Assembly: GCF_932526225.1 (NCBI RefSeq)
Contig: NC_064041.1
Span: 10,646,813 to 10,710,812, forward strand
Source: Nematostella vectensis
Taxonomy: Eukaryota > Cnidaria > Anthozoa > Actiniaria > Edwardsiidae
DNA: 64,000 nucleotides
Direction: 5' to 3'
Shown: positions 1-11,900 of the stretch, one piece after another
Numbering within the stretch: the first letter of the stretch is position 1
Layout: the number at the start of each line of letters is the position of its first letter
Notes under the pieces: model-generated
The model's database searches: none
The model's input: the letters and a program-made list of their open reading frames with translations, nothing else
Told to the model about the DNA's origin: nothing
Program-made: the position numbers and the translations under genes

Positions 1-1470
1 AACTGGGCGAAGCCGGCTAGAATGAAAGTTATTAAAACAAAGATTGGGAAAACGATGCCAAGCATTTTGTTTGTCAAGATTTAAAGGGAATGTATGGAAC
101 TATGATAGGAATAGACACAATGGCGCGGGATTTTTTTGCATAGCAACGGTGACGTCAGAACCTACGTCTGCCTTAGTAATCAATGATAAAAAAAGCACCG
201 AATAAGGTCAATGTCGAAAGGGGCGATGGGAGCGAGGAAGAAAATCTGACAAAAGCGCAAGGAGAGGGGAAAGATACGAAAGGAGAAGTAGAGTGCATGA
301 GAATTATCAGAGGAGAGAGAGCAAAAGATTCAAAATGTCTAAAAGCACTTAGAGGGAAAAATTAAAAATAATATACAATAATAATGATGGTGGTGATGGT
401 GATGGTGAAGGTGATGGAGATTTTGCATTTATCAAGTTTTCTAGGAATCTCGAAAATCCATGCTATTGAAATTTTTAAAAGTAATAAATGTGATTTCAGG
501 GAAGGCCCTGGCGCTGGTCGACAAGGAGAAAGGGTCACTGAGCGGGTATTCAAGGGGAGGGCGCGCTAAGCGTGGCCGAAATAGGAGAGAGTGCGCCGAG
601 CAAGGGCGTAATCAAGGAGAAGGGATTTTGAGCAATGTACCCAGGACTTGCCGAAGAGTGGTGCGCAGGTATAGATTTTTTGTGAAAATGTGTGAATCTG
701 GTGATTATTGAATAAGGAAAGTTTTCGGGATGCGTTCGCCCTCCGCGCACACTCTTATGAACTACGCGACTCAGGGGGAAGCTGGCCGAAGTTGTAATCA
801 AGAAGGGAGGGCGCTGAGAAGAGCTGTAACCGAGGATTGCAGGCGCGTACCCAGGATTGACTGAGGGGAGTGGGGGGTGGGTAGGTTTGGGGGGGTTACG
901 CAGTCAAAGGTATCATATGGAAAAAGCATAGTACTTGAAGATTTCTTAAAAGTTAAAGGGGAGATGAGTTTACCGGGGTTAAATTCCTCCTCTTTTAGGC
1001 AGTCTTAGCTTTACCCGGCACAAATGATAATAATGCATGTCCCCTATTTAAAACACCGCGTGTGTTCCACACATTTTTTGTTTGCTTTTGGAAGTAAATT
1101 TGTTTTAACAACTTCTAGTTGTTATAATCACGTGGAAAACGGAAGAGAGTTAGAAAATTAGGTCTCGGCGGTAGCCTTTCAACGAGGCGCAGGCGAGTGC
1201 CATCATTAATTTGCCACAGACACGTTCCGCGGGAACCGCGCGCATTCCTAAACTGTCTGTCTAGGATCAGGCAGAAATACGGATTTTCCTTTTCTAATAA
1301 GAATATCAAATTTCGTGGGAAACTCAGAGCGAATCGTGGACAGATTGGCCATGGTTCATTGATCGGCGACATAAAGAAACCTTGCCAGCGACAGACGAAA
1401 AGCACACTTGTATGGGAGATCGATTGGTTCAAAGCAGTTCAAAAAGGCATTAAATTAACGAAGGACAGAA
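1..1470. other. 5' flank and 5' UTR of the factor B-like gene
   Basis: I see no convincing protein gene here. The short ORFs on both strands have low-complexity, repeat-like composition. Because the start codon is placed at 1471 by splice phase, the last few hundred bases probably hold the promoter and 5' UTR. No clear TATA box or other core element could be assigned. Confidence 0.4.
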
Positions 1471-4400
1471 ATGCTTCTTTTCAAGGTAAGCGTAAGCGAT
1501 GTCATCTACAGGTATGAGACTAAGCTAATTTCAGGGTATCTTTGTGGAAATTGGCTAAAGAAATTGATACTTGATTTTGGGTGATATCTGCTTTCGAGAA
1601 TCTATCCATTGTATTGACGAAATTAACGGAACATGTTTATTCATCTACAAAAGAAATTCTATTTCTCAAACGTACATTTAAGTAAATTAAGGGGATTTAT
1701 AGGTGTTTGTAAGGAAGTTCTATTTTGTATTTTGCGAGAAACTGAGAATGTATTAAAACTATATAATGCAGGAAAGATATCATTCTTTGAAATACACATA
1801 AATACTCTCAAAACAAACGATTCAAACTCGAATATGATCGACTTAAAGATTCAAAGTGCCACTTAATGGCCCAGTGTCTACCTTCCACAAAGACTCTAAC
1901 AATTCATTGTTTTTGACACGGCGTTTGATAGTTCTCTAATTTATCAGGGTACTTGTCATAGTATCAAACATCGTACGGGGTACGGGTAAGTTAATGAGGC
2001 TAGGAAATCAAGGTGTACTTTTGTGCACTTAGCGGGTGGTTGAACACAGTAAACCATCTTGTATTGAAAATTTGTGTGAGAATCTTTAAAATGACATTAA
2101 CTCGATGGGGACATGCTAATACAAACAAGCTGTGCTCCTGTGCTTAGTGACAAAAGACCTTGAACACTCGAAAGCTTTAGCGGTCACTACGGCATTGAAA
2201 TCATGCAACGTGAGTTTTCTTTACCTTCGTTTCATATATACACCCTAATATAATTTTATTAAGGTTAGTGAAAATAAAATAAGCATGGCAAGCACGCACA
2301 AATAAAATACAATAAGTGCTCCAGACGTGATCATTTTGGTCGTTTCGAAACACAAGTTTTCAAGTGATGACTTATGTCCTAACGTGAGAGAGTTGTTCTA
2401 ACACTAAACCATCTTCCTGTTTGAAGACAAATCTTCTTTGCCTTTCCTGCCCAATAGAAGAAATAGCAAAGTCTTTATCAAATTATTTCACCGCAAAGTT
2501 AAGAGGTCCTTAAAACGTGTTATTACAACAATTCAATTAACTAACATAAGTGAAAAAATGTACATGAAGGCGATCAAGAACGGATACCATTGGTTTGGAT
2601 TAAGCGGATGTTTTTCTAAATAAATGCAAAACCTCACGGTCTAGAACTGATCAAACTGTCTAGATAGTGTTTATTTTGCCGCGGTCTTTTGTCATTAAAC
2701 CCTTTAATTTCAATTTCCAAAAGGACTTAGACAGATTTAGGGCTGTTTTGGAATGATCGTTTGTGTCCCGGAGAAAAGCTGCTTATAGTCGCATTCCATG
2801 CGTTTTTCAGCGCTGATAAACAGAGAAATTAAAAGGGTGTTAAGTTAATAAGCAAAGAAATCTAACAGTCGGTTCTAGAATACAAAATGGACATATCAGG
2901 TAAAAATAGCCCAGGCATTTATGGATTTTAAAGTAAAAATAGATCAGAAATTGGTTCAGCACTCGTAAAGTACCAAACCTCAAAGAAGTCAACAACATTG
3001 TAAATTACTTACGAGTGATTGCCTACTTATACATCGAATGAGGACGATTCTCTCACATAGAAATCAATTTTTCAATTATCCACTTAAAATTAAGAGAAAA
3101 GAAAAACAATAGAAGCGGTTTAGACCGCCCACATTGTTAATAACGCAAACAAATTATGATTTGATGGGTAAGGTCTCGCTTTGATATCTTTATTTGAAGG
3201 TCACTAAGTCTGAAAAATAGTTTATCTTAAAATCAAGGGTTTTGACGGGTGGACTTGATTCCGTTGTGATTTCGCCATAATAAACCGAGATAAACTGCCA
3301 TAATAAACTGAAAATGTGTTTTTCACGAACAAAATTTTTCACACGCCTTAACATTTTCGCACGCATGACGATCTGGGTTTGATTTTCGAACTCTATGTTC
3401 CCTTCTTATTAACACAAACACAAGTTGTTGTCCATTAGAGGGAAACTTTCCCTCTAATGGCTCCCGAAGACGGCTGGTTATCTGAGACGTACAATAGTAC
3501 AGCCAAGAGATGTGTTGAACAGCGTATGAAGTTCGCTCACATCACAGCCACACGATTGACCTGTTTCGCTTTCTCATAACTCAGCGATTTAGATACCGGA
3601 AGCGTGCGACAGTGAGTAATTAGAAGCAGGGTTATGACCCGATGCAAGCTCTGTATAGAAGCGTCATGTACAAGACGAGAAAGGATCTCACGATTATTAG
3701 CTTAAGTGGATAAAACGCACGTCCCAAAACGCGTACCCTCCCCTCTTGGTCAACAAAATGTTACCTCTCCCCCCACCCTCCCAGCAAATTCTTGGTACTC
3801 GACTGCCAAAAGGCACCCCAAAGTGAGCCCCTCAACTACCTTATTACACTATATTTTCGCGATTTTCCCTATTTTCGTAAAAAACAGATCACTTTATTTT
3901 CGTGATTTCGCGATTTTGGGATAATAAAATCAAGCAAAACAAGTAGAATTAAAATGTGCTGAAATCATCAATACTCAATCAATATGTAACAAAAATATGC
4001 GTGGGCTAAATTTAGTTTCATTAAAATCTATAACCAACTCAACCCCTTACCGTACTATATGTACATTAGTTGACTAAATAGACAAGGTGTTTCCATAAAG
4101 CTTATTAAACGGCCAATATTCCCCCAAAGGCTTCTTATGTACTCACTTAATTTTCGCAGGCGCAGGCGCGTACACCCCCACCCCCCCCCCCCCCTCCTCC
4201 GGGAAAGTAATATGCTTTACCATATGATGGCTATGACTGCGCACCCCCCCCCCCCCCCCCCCCCACTAAGCCAATCTTGGGAGCGCGCCTGCGTTGTATC
4301 ATCGAGCTAAGCGCAGTTGAAATTCCAATGTGAATGATATGTCTTGTCAAGGTCTTGTCTTATTGCAACTGATCGCGATCATGATATCGCTATAGGTGTG

Positions 4401-7400
4401 GACTTGTTTTGATTTTGTTAGATTTCTCTTCGCGTTGGAGGAACTTGTGGTATCAGTACGCATGTTTTGAATACCTTTGAGATGCATTTGGGATACCTGT
4501 GGCAACCAAATACCTGGAGGCCTGTGGTAATCATCAATAGCTAAATAAGGATGGGGCCTCCCCAGAGGTCGACATGCAATATAGTCCAGCTTGATATCCG
4601 TAAAAATAGAACCCTCAAGTCAAGGCTCTTATCTGAAATTCCAATAAATGTATTAGAACTAGAATAATTAATCACTGATTGATCATTACTTGCAGATAAT
4701 AGAAGCTGTACTTCTTTCAACGTTACTGGTATTTGCTTGTGCTGTCAAACTAGGTGAGAATGACATCGCGTCGTCATTATTGCACAACAACTGAACAACT
4801 AGTAAAATAATCACATAAAACTGGACAGTCATTTTTGCACAACCACTGAACGACTACTAAATATTCACATATATAACTGGACAGTCCAGTTATACAGTCC
4901 AGTTATACAGTCCAGTTGTACAATCAAACATTCGGCAATGAACAGCAATTGATTACTCACATGTAACTAGACCAATCAATGGACAATCAAAACTTTCAAT
5001 AAACAAACAATAAACACTAAACAAACAAAAAAGAACTCAACAATTAAAGAACACATAAACAATAATTAGTTTAGTGAAGTATTAATAAACAACTGGAAAA
5101 AAACACGGTAGAAACACTACATGTGTAAATGCGCCTGCGGTGGTTTCGAATATTGCGTTCCAAGCAATTTAAATCTAAGCACTAAGAAGAAACACATTTC
5201 CAAATTTTCTGAGAGGACTTGCGCTAAGAGATCACAGTGCTCACGGAAAAAAGCAAGAATTTGTTTTTAAGGTTTAGTTTCATTTCAAGATTTTATTTTT
5301 TGTCGTTCTCTGGTGTGTCGTTCTCTGGTGTGTTTATTTTGGTTTGAATTTGTCATTCAACAGGTCACGTGATCTCTTAGCGCAAGTTCCGTATTGCGAC
5401 GCAACTATCAATCAGATCTCTTCCCTGACTACATTAATATCCAGTTGATATAAGGATGTGTTGACCTCTTGCGTGCGACCTCATAAGGGATAGCAGAAGT
5501 GGGAACAATTTGAACACCCCTTAAGGGACAGCAATTAATAGAACTTTATACCCTAAAAGATAGGACGATCACCCTCGTCTACTTTTATGGGGAGTCCCCC
5601 AGGGGGTGAAATGGTGTAGACAGCACATTTGAATAAAACCTCAATAGTAAAAATAGTCCGTTGCAAATTATCGAGCACCCAGAGAAATTAAACCTTTCTC
5701 TTGACTCGGATTGAAGTAACAGACCGACTCCTCTAATCTCCCTTTACAGAAGAACAAGAAAAAAACGTTACATGTAACGCAATTGTGACTGAAGCGTCAC
5801 GCTACCCTCCTGACCACGCCGTGGCTGCACCTTGTTGTCATGGCAACGGAGTACAATACTCGTGTATCAATGGGCACAGGCGGGTCAGCGGTGAAGCCGT
5901 AAGAGTATGCGTGGATGGGACACTTAGAGGAGAACAGCCTGTCTGCAAGTTCCCTAAAGGTGAGTAGCCACCATTTTGTTATCCTTGCAAAGTACCAAGT
6001 GAGAGAAAGTATCCATTTCCATCGGCTAATTTGGGGAAGCTGTTGTAGTATTTTGAATTGAATTTGAGCAAAAAACTTTGACTTCAGTTGCGGACCATTT
6101 GATGTTTGACGGGCGGAGTGTTTTTTTTTTTTTTTTTTTCGATTTTTATTCCCGGACAGTTTTGCTGCTCTTTTTTTTCCAAAAGGATGTGGCGATTTTT
6201 TCCCAGTTTTTTTTGCTCGATTTTTCTTCAAGGGTCTGAGCCTTTCTCGACTTTTTTGAGGGATGGGGGTTGGGGGGATCAGCCCCCTTCAAATATCCAA
6301 TGCGGTAACCCATAATGCACTATTTTCCTATTTCAGCATTCACGTGTGGTAACCCCGGACCTGTAATGAATGGATACTTCGTAGGGTCACGATACGCGAT
6401 TGGTGATCACGTGACTTACAACTGTTACCCAGGCTTCGGTATGCGCGGCCATCCATCACGAGAGTGCCTGCCTAGCGGCATGTGGAGTGAGCCTCCTGAA
6501 TGTGTCTGTAAGTACATGGCATGTGGAGTGTGTTCCCCCTGAATGTGTCTGTAAGTACACGGCATGTGGAGTGTGCCCCCTGAATGTGTCTGTAAGTACA
6601 CGGCATGTGGAGTGTGTTCCCCCGGAATGTGTCTGTAAGTACACGGCATGTGGAGTGTGCCCCCTGAATGTGTCTGTAAGTACACGGCATGTGGAGTGAG
6701 CCCCCTGAATGTGTCTGTAAGTACATGGCATGTGGAGTGTGTTCCCCCGGAATGTGTCTGTAAGTACATGGCATGTAGAGTGTGTTCCCCCGGAATGTGT
6801 CTGTAAGTACATGGCATGTGGAGTGTGTTCCCCCGGAATGTGTCTGTAAGTACATAGCATGTGGAGTGTGTTCCCCCTGAATGTGTCTGTAAGTACACGG
6901 CGTTGGGTGAATCCCCCGGAATGTGTCTGGAAGTAAACGATGTGGTATGTCTTTTGATCAAGTAAAAGAAGGGATGCGTATTACTTAATTTGAGAGTCAA
7001 ACATTGAACAACAAATACCAGTTTTAAGAAAAAAAGTTATCTAAGCGAATAGTTGAATTTGCGCTATCGAAAAAAAGTCTAGTAAAAAAATAGAATAAAG
7101 TTAGAAACAGTAAAGAAAGTGAAATATTAGACATATGAGCGAAATCAATTTGAATAGTGAAAAAAAGCATTGTGCGCAATTATGATTGCCTATTGATCAT
7201 TAAGACCCATACGCTTGCGTCATTATTGGTGCAGTTTAGCAGTAGTATAGCCATTTAGAAGATTTCCTTGCATCGCTACTTTGCCTGCCCACTTGATAAT
7301 TCAATCAATAAAGCAACTATTCATAATTCAACCTTACTTCTCAGTGGTAGAAGAGCTACAACTCGAAGTAGACAACGCTGCCGAGGTCGTCAGCGGAAAT

Positions 7401-8976
7401 TTGCTACACAGGCTCTACGAACCAAGCTGCGCGGAGCCTGGACACCACTGTGAGCCCCCACCGCTGTCCCGAAAACGTCGCTCACTGCAGGCTCATTCAT
7501 CGGATGGTCTCGATCTGGTGTTCCTCTTTGATGCCTCTCGTGCTATAAATAAAGAGAAGTTTAAGGTCGGGCTGAGGTTTGCGCAGGAGCTGATCAGAAT
7601 ATTGGACGCTACCTTGGGGTAAGTTGGGTTGGCGAGTTTTGGGGGGGGAGGGGGGGAGGTTTGGGGGGGAAGATGATAGGGCTGGTGCACTTTAAACAAC
7701 CTTCACCGCCATGACTTGTTTTTATCACTTTGCATTTAAAATCTTGATAATCATTAAAGACTTGTTTTTAGCACTTTGCATTTAAAATCTTGATTATCAT
7801 TAAAGACTTGTTTTTATCACTTTGCATTTAAAATCTTGATAATCATTAAAGACTTGTTTTAATCACTTCCTCATGTTTCGAGCGGAAATCGAACCCGTTT
7901 TTATATTGGTGAGATACCCCCTACACTGATGCACTAACACACTGGGCCACCTGTGGTGAGAGGCCCCATACACTGATGCACTAACACACTGGGCTACCTG
8001 TGGTGAGAGGCCCCATACACTGATGCACTAACACACTGGGCCACCTGTGGTGAGAGGCCCCATACACTGATGCACTAACACACTGGGCCACCTGTGGTGA
8101 GAGGCCCCATACACTGATTCGCTAACACACTGGGCCACCTGTGGTGAGAGGCCCCATACACTGATGCACTAACACACTGGGTCACCTGTGGTGAGAGGCC
8201 CCCTACACTGGTGCACTAACACACTGGGCCACCTGTGGTGAGAGGCCCCATACAATGATGCACTAACACGCTGGGCCACCTGTGGTGAGAGGCCCCATAC
8301 ACTGATGCACTAACACATTGGGCCACCTGTGGTGAGAGGCCCCATACAATGATGCACTAACACGCTGGGCCACCTGTGGTGAGAGGCCCCATACACTGAT
8401 GCACTAACACATTGGGCCACCTGTGGTGAGAGGCCCCATACACTGATTCGCTAACACACTGGGTCACCTGTGGTGAGAGGCCCCATACACTGATTCGCTA
8501 ACACACTGGGCCACCTGTGGTGAGAGGCCCCATACACTGATTCGCTAACGGCCATGCTAATGCGCTTACATAGACTTGCATAGATTGGGTTACCTGTGAT
8601 TCCTATACGTAAGTAAGTCTGGAGGTGAGCTAAAGCACTGAACCATTGGTCAAAGTTCAGACATCCGTTATACTGACAAAGGTTTTACTGATAGAACCTC
8701 TTTAAATGAGAACACCTATTCTAATGAAACGTACGATTACGAGCCCTGAAGGCAGCCTGTCTCTTTCTCTCTTCAGTCGAGGACAACTGAGGGTTGGTTC
8801 CGTCACTTTCGGCACAAAAGTGGAAATCAACTTCAACATGTCACCCGCTGGTCAGCGGACTATCCGCAAATTGTGGTCAATCAAGAAATCAGGGGGCTGC
8901 GGTGGAGAACTCGGAGACGCCCTTGACAACATAATAACCACGATTGTACCCCGGATGAGGCCGAGCAGCAATAAAG
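1471..8976 (+). CDS. Bf: Factor B-like gene, 5' half: signal peptide, CCP1, CCP2, start of vWA
   Basis: Exon 1 gives only MLLFK before a GTAAGC donor. Exon 2 supplies the hydrophobic core (EAVLLSTLLVFACAV), so the signal peptide spans both. Exon 3 (5750-5959) and exon 4 (6337-6507) each encode one CCP module with conserved Cys, Gly and Pro; exon 4 ends WSEPPECVC. Exon 5 (7345-7618) carries the basic linker SRKRR just before vWA strand 1 (DLVFLFDASRA). The linker sits where factor D cuts classical factor B, so it is the likely activation site. The metal site reads DASRA rather than DxSxS, so its second serine is missing. Exon 6 (8777-8976) continues the vWA domain (VGSVTFGTKVEINF, then GGCGGELGDALDNI). 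Confidence 0.8.
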
Positions 8977-11900
8977 GTAACAATAGTCAACTAACCGTTC
9001 CAGATAATGAGGCCCCTGTGTACATCGAGCGTTACGAGACTTTGATTAGTCAGAGTTTATTGAGAGCGCCGTCTATAACTTTAACAAGTTTTTGCTTATT
9101 TTACGATAAGGCTTGAAGCTAAAGCACCTTGAAAAGCAGTAATTGGGTAATTGAGTGAAACCATGTCTGCAAACCTACAGTATATGTTCTTTTTAAAACA
9201 TGTAACATATGAAGAAAACGTTGTCGTTTTGGGGGTCTGGTACCGAGGAATCTTGTTTCTTTTCAAAGACTTTCTCAATAGACTAAAGATGGTCACAGTC
9301 ACTGATTTTCTTTTCTGATTACAAATCATAAAGTTTACGGAGCACCTGCGGAACGAAAACCTTAAAAAATAACAAGAACTATGCAGTTTTTCCAAATAAG
9401 GAATATATTAGTTTCCTTATATAAAAGTGACCGCGTTTGGAGAAAACGACAATTTTCGGCTAAATTTTCTTGATATGTGCTAATAAGACCACACGGACCC
9501 AGTCCTTTAATACTTAATGAGAGTTAGGTCACCAGGTCAGTCCCTAAATGCCAATATACTTCACTTACTAATCACTTGTGGGGGATTTTTCAAACGTAAT
9601 CTGTTTGTCGTATAGCATTCTGCACACTTTCGGGGAATCCTTCTAACGTAATCTGTTTGTCTTATAGCATTCTGCACACTTTCGGGGAATCCTTCTAACG
9701 TAATCTGTTTGTCTTATAGCACTCTGCACACATTCGGGGAATCCTTCTAACGTAATCTGTTTGTCTTATAGCATTCTGCACACATTCGGGGAATCCTTCT
9801 AACGTAATCTGTTTGTCTTATAGCATTCTGCACACATTCGGGGAATCCTTCTAACGTAATCTGTTTGTCTTATAGCATTCTGCACACTTTCGGGGAATCC
9901 TTCTAACGTAATCTGTTTGTCTTATAGCACTTTGCACACATTCGGGGAATCCTTCTAACGTAATCTGTTTGTCTTATAGCATTCTGCACACTTTCGGGGA
10001 ATCCTTCTAACGTAATCTGTTTGTCTTATAGCATTCTGCACACTTTCGGGGAATCCTTCTAACGTAATCTGTTTGTCTTATAGCACTCTGCACACATTCG
10101 GGGAATCCTTCTAACGTAATCTGTTTGTCTTATAGCATTCTGCACACATTCGGGGAATCCTTCTAACGTAATCTGTTTGTCTTATAGCATTCTGCACACA
10201 TTCGGGGAATCCTTCTAACGTAATCTGTTTGTCTTATAGCATTCTGCACACTTTCGGGGAATCCTTCTAACGTAATCTGTTTGTCTTATAGCACTTTGCA
10301 CACATTCGGGGAATCCTTCTAACGTAATCTGTTTGTCTTATAGCATTCTGCACACTTTCGGGGAATCCTTCTAACGTAATCTGTTTGTCTTATAGCACTT
10401 TGCACACATTCGGGGAATCCTTCTTACGTAATCTGTTTGTCTTATAGCATTCTGCACACATTCGGGGAATCCTTCTAACGTAATCTGTTTGTCTTATAGC
10501 ACTTTGCACACATTCGGGGAATCCTTCTAACGTAATCTGTTTGTCTTATAGCATTCTGCACACTTTCGGGGAATCCTTCTAACGTAATCTGTTTGTCTTA
10601 TAGCACTTTGCACACATTCGGGGAATCCTTCTAACGTAATCTGTTTGTCTTATAGCATTCTGCACACTTTCGGGGAATCCTTCTAACGTAATCTGTTTGT
10701 CTTATAGCACTTTGCACACATTCGGGGAATCCTTCTTACGTAATCTGTTTGTCTTATAGCACTTTGCACACATTCGGGGAATCCTTCTAACGTAATCTGT
10801 TTGTCTTATAGCACTTTGCACACATTCGGGGAATCCTTCTAACGTAATCTGTTTGTCTTATAGCACTTTGCACACATTCGGGGAATCCTTCTTACGTAAT
10901 CTGTTTGTCTTATAGCACTTTGCACACATTCGGGGAATCCTTCAGTAGTAGGGTTTTGGCGCAGCTGGCGCAACTTTTTGATCTCCCCAAATTTCATCCC
11001 AAAATGGCGCAAAAGTCTCCGCGCACCTCCGCCAAGCCTCGCGACCTGCGCATGCGCGAGTTTGCCAGAGATCTCTTGCACGACCACGCCCACCTGTCAA
11101 TCACTTTGTCACGTGATAGCCACGCCCACCTGTCAATCATTTTGTCAAAAACCTGTCAATCATTTTGTCAAAAACCTGTCAATCACTTTGTCAAGAACCT
11201 GTCAATCACTTTGTCAAAAACCTGTCAATCACTTTGTCACGTGATAGCCACGCCCACCTGTCAATCACTTTGTCACGTGATAGCCACGCCCACCTGTCAA
11301 TCACTTTGTCACGTGATAGCCACGCCCACCTGTCAATCACTTTGTCACGTGATAGCCACGCCCACCTGTCAATCACTTTGTCACGTGATAGCCACGCCCA
11401 CCTGTCAATCATTTTGTCAAAAACCTGTCAATCATTTTGTCAAAAACCTGTCAATCACTTTGTCAAGAACCTGTCAATCACTTTGTCAAAAACCTGTCAA
11501 TCACTTTGTCACGTGATAGCCACGCCCACCTGTCAATCACTTTGTCACGTGTCGCACCTAGGGGGAGCTCGGGAGGCTATTCTGGTCTAAAGACGTATGA
11601 GGCCCTAGATAAAATGACATTAAAGACGGAGGTGAAGATTAAAAACGATGCGGCTACAGCCGGCGGTTGCTCGGTGCTGGAGGTGAATGTGAGTAACACT
11701 GCGGATGTGGGGCCTGAACACTGCTGATGTGACGCTGATTACTATGAAGACTCAGAATACGGAAGCTCCGACCCCGTTGGGTTTGTGGCTGGAGCGGCGA
11801 CAATTGTCCTTGGTGTTCTAGCAATGTTAGTCTCCATGCCACGGTATGATGAAAAAAGATGGGTAAGATACTAGTCCACGAATGTGGTGCGGAGACACCC

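Noticed and set aside
5797-6231. 144-codon antisense ORF
   Set aside because: Overlaps CCP exon 3 antisense and runs into a poly-A/T tract; Lys-rich simple sequence.
6425-7000. Antisense ORFs up to 191 codons with repeating HSTC/YLQTHSGG
   Set aside because: Shadow of the donor minisatellite on the other strand.
9585-10943. CRISPR-like look of regularly spaced 52-bp units
   Set aside because: Units are head-to-tail copies with no unique spacers, in an animal intron; it is a minisatellite.
10905-11590. ORFs of 88-203 codons across the left Polinton end
   Set aside because: They are translations of the inverted-repeat minisatellite (TCQSLCH-type repeats) and cross the element boundary.
11725-11727. 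Selenocysteine at the TGA of the small Polinton ORF
   Set aside because: No recoding hairpin could be recognised by eye and no known selenoprotein family fits; nonsense mutation is simpler.
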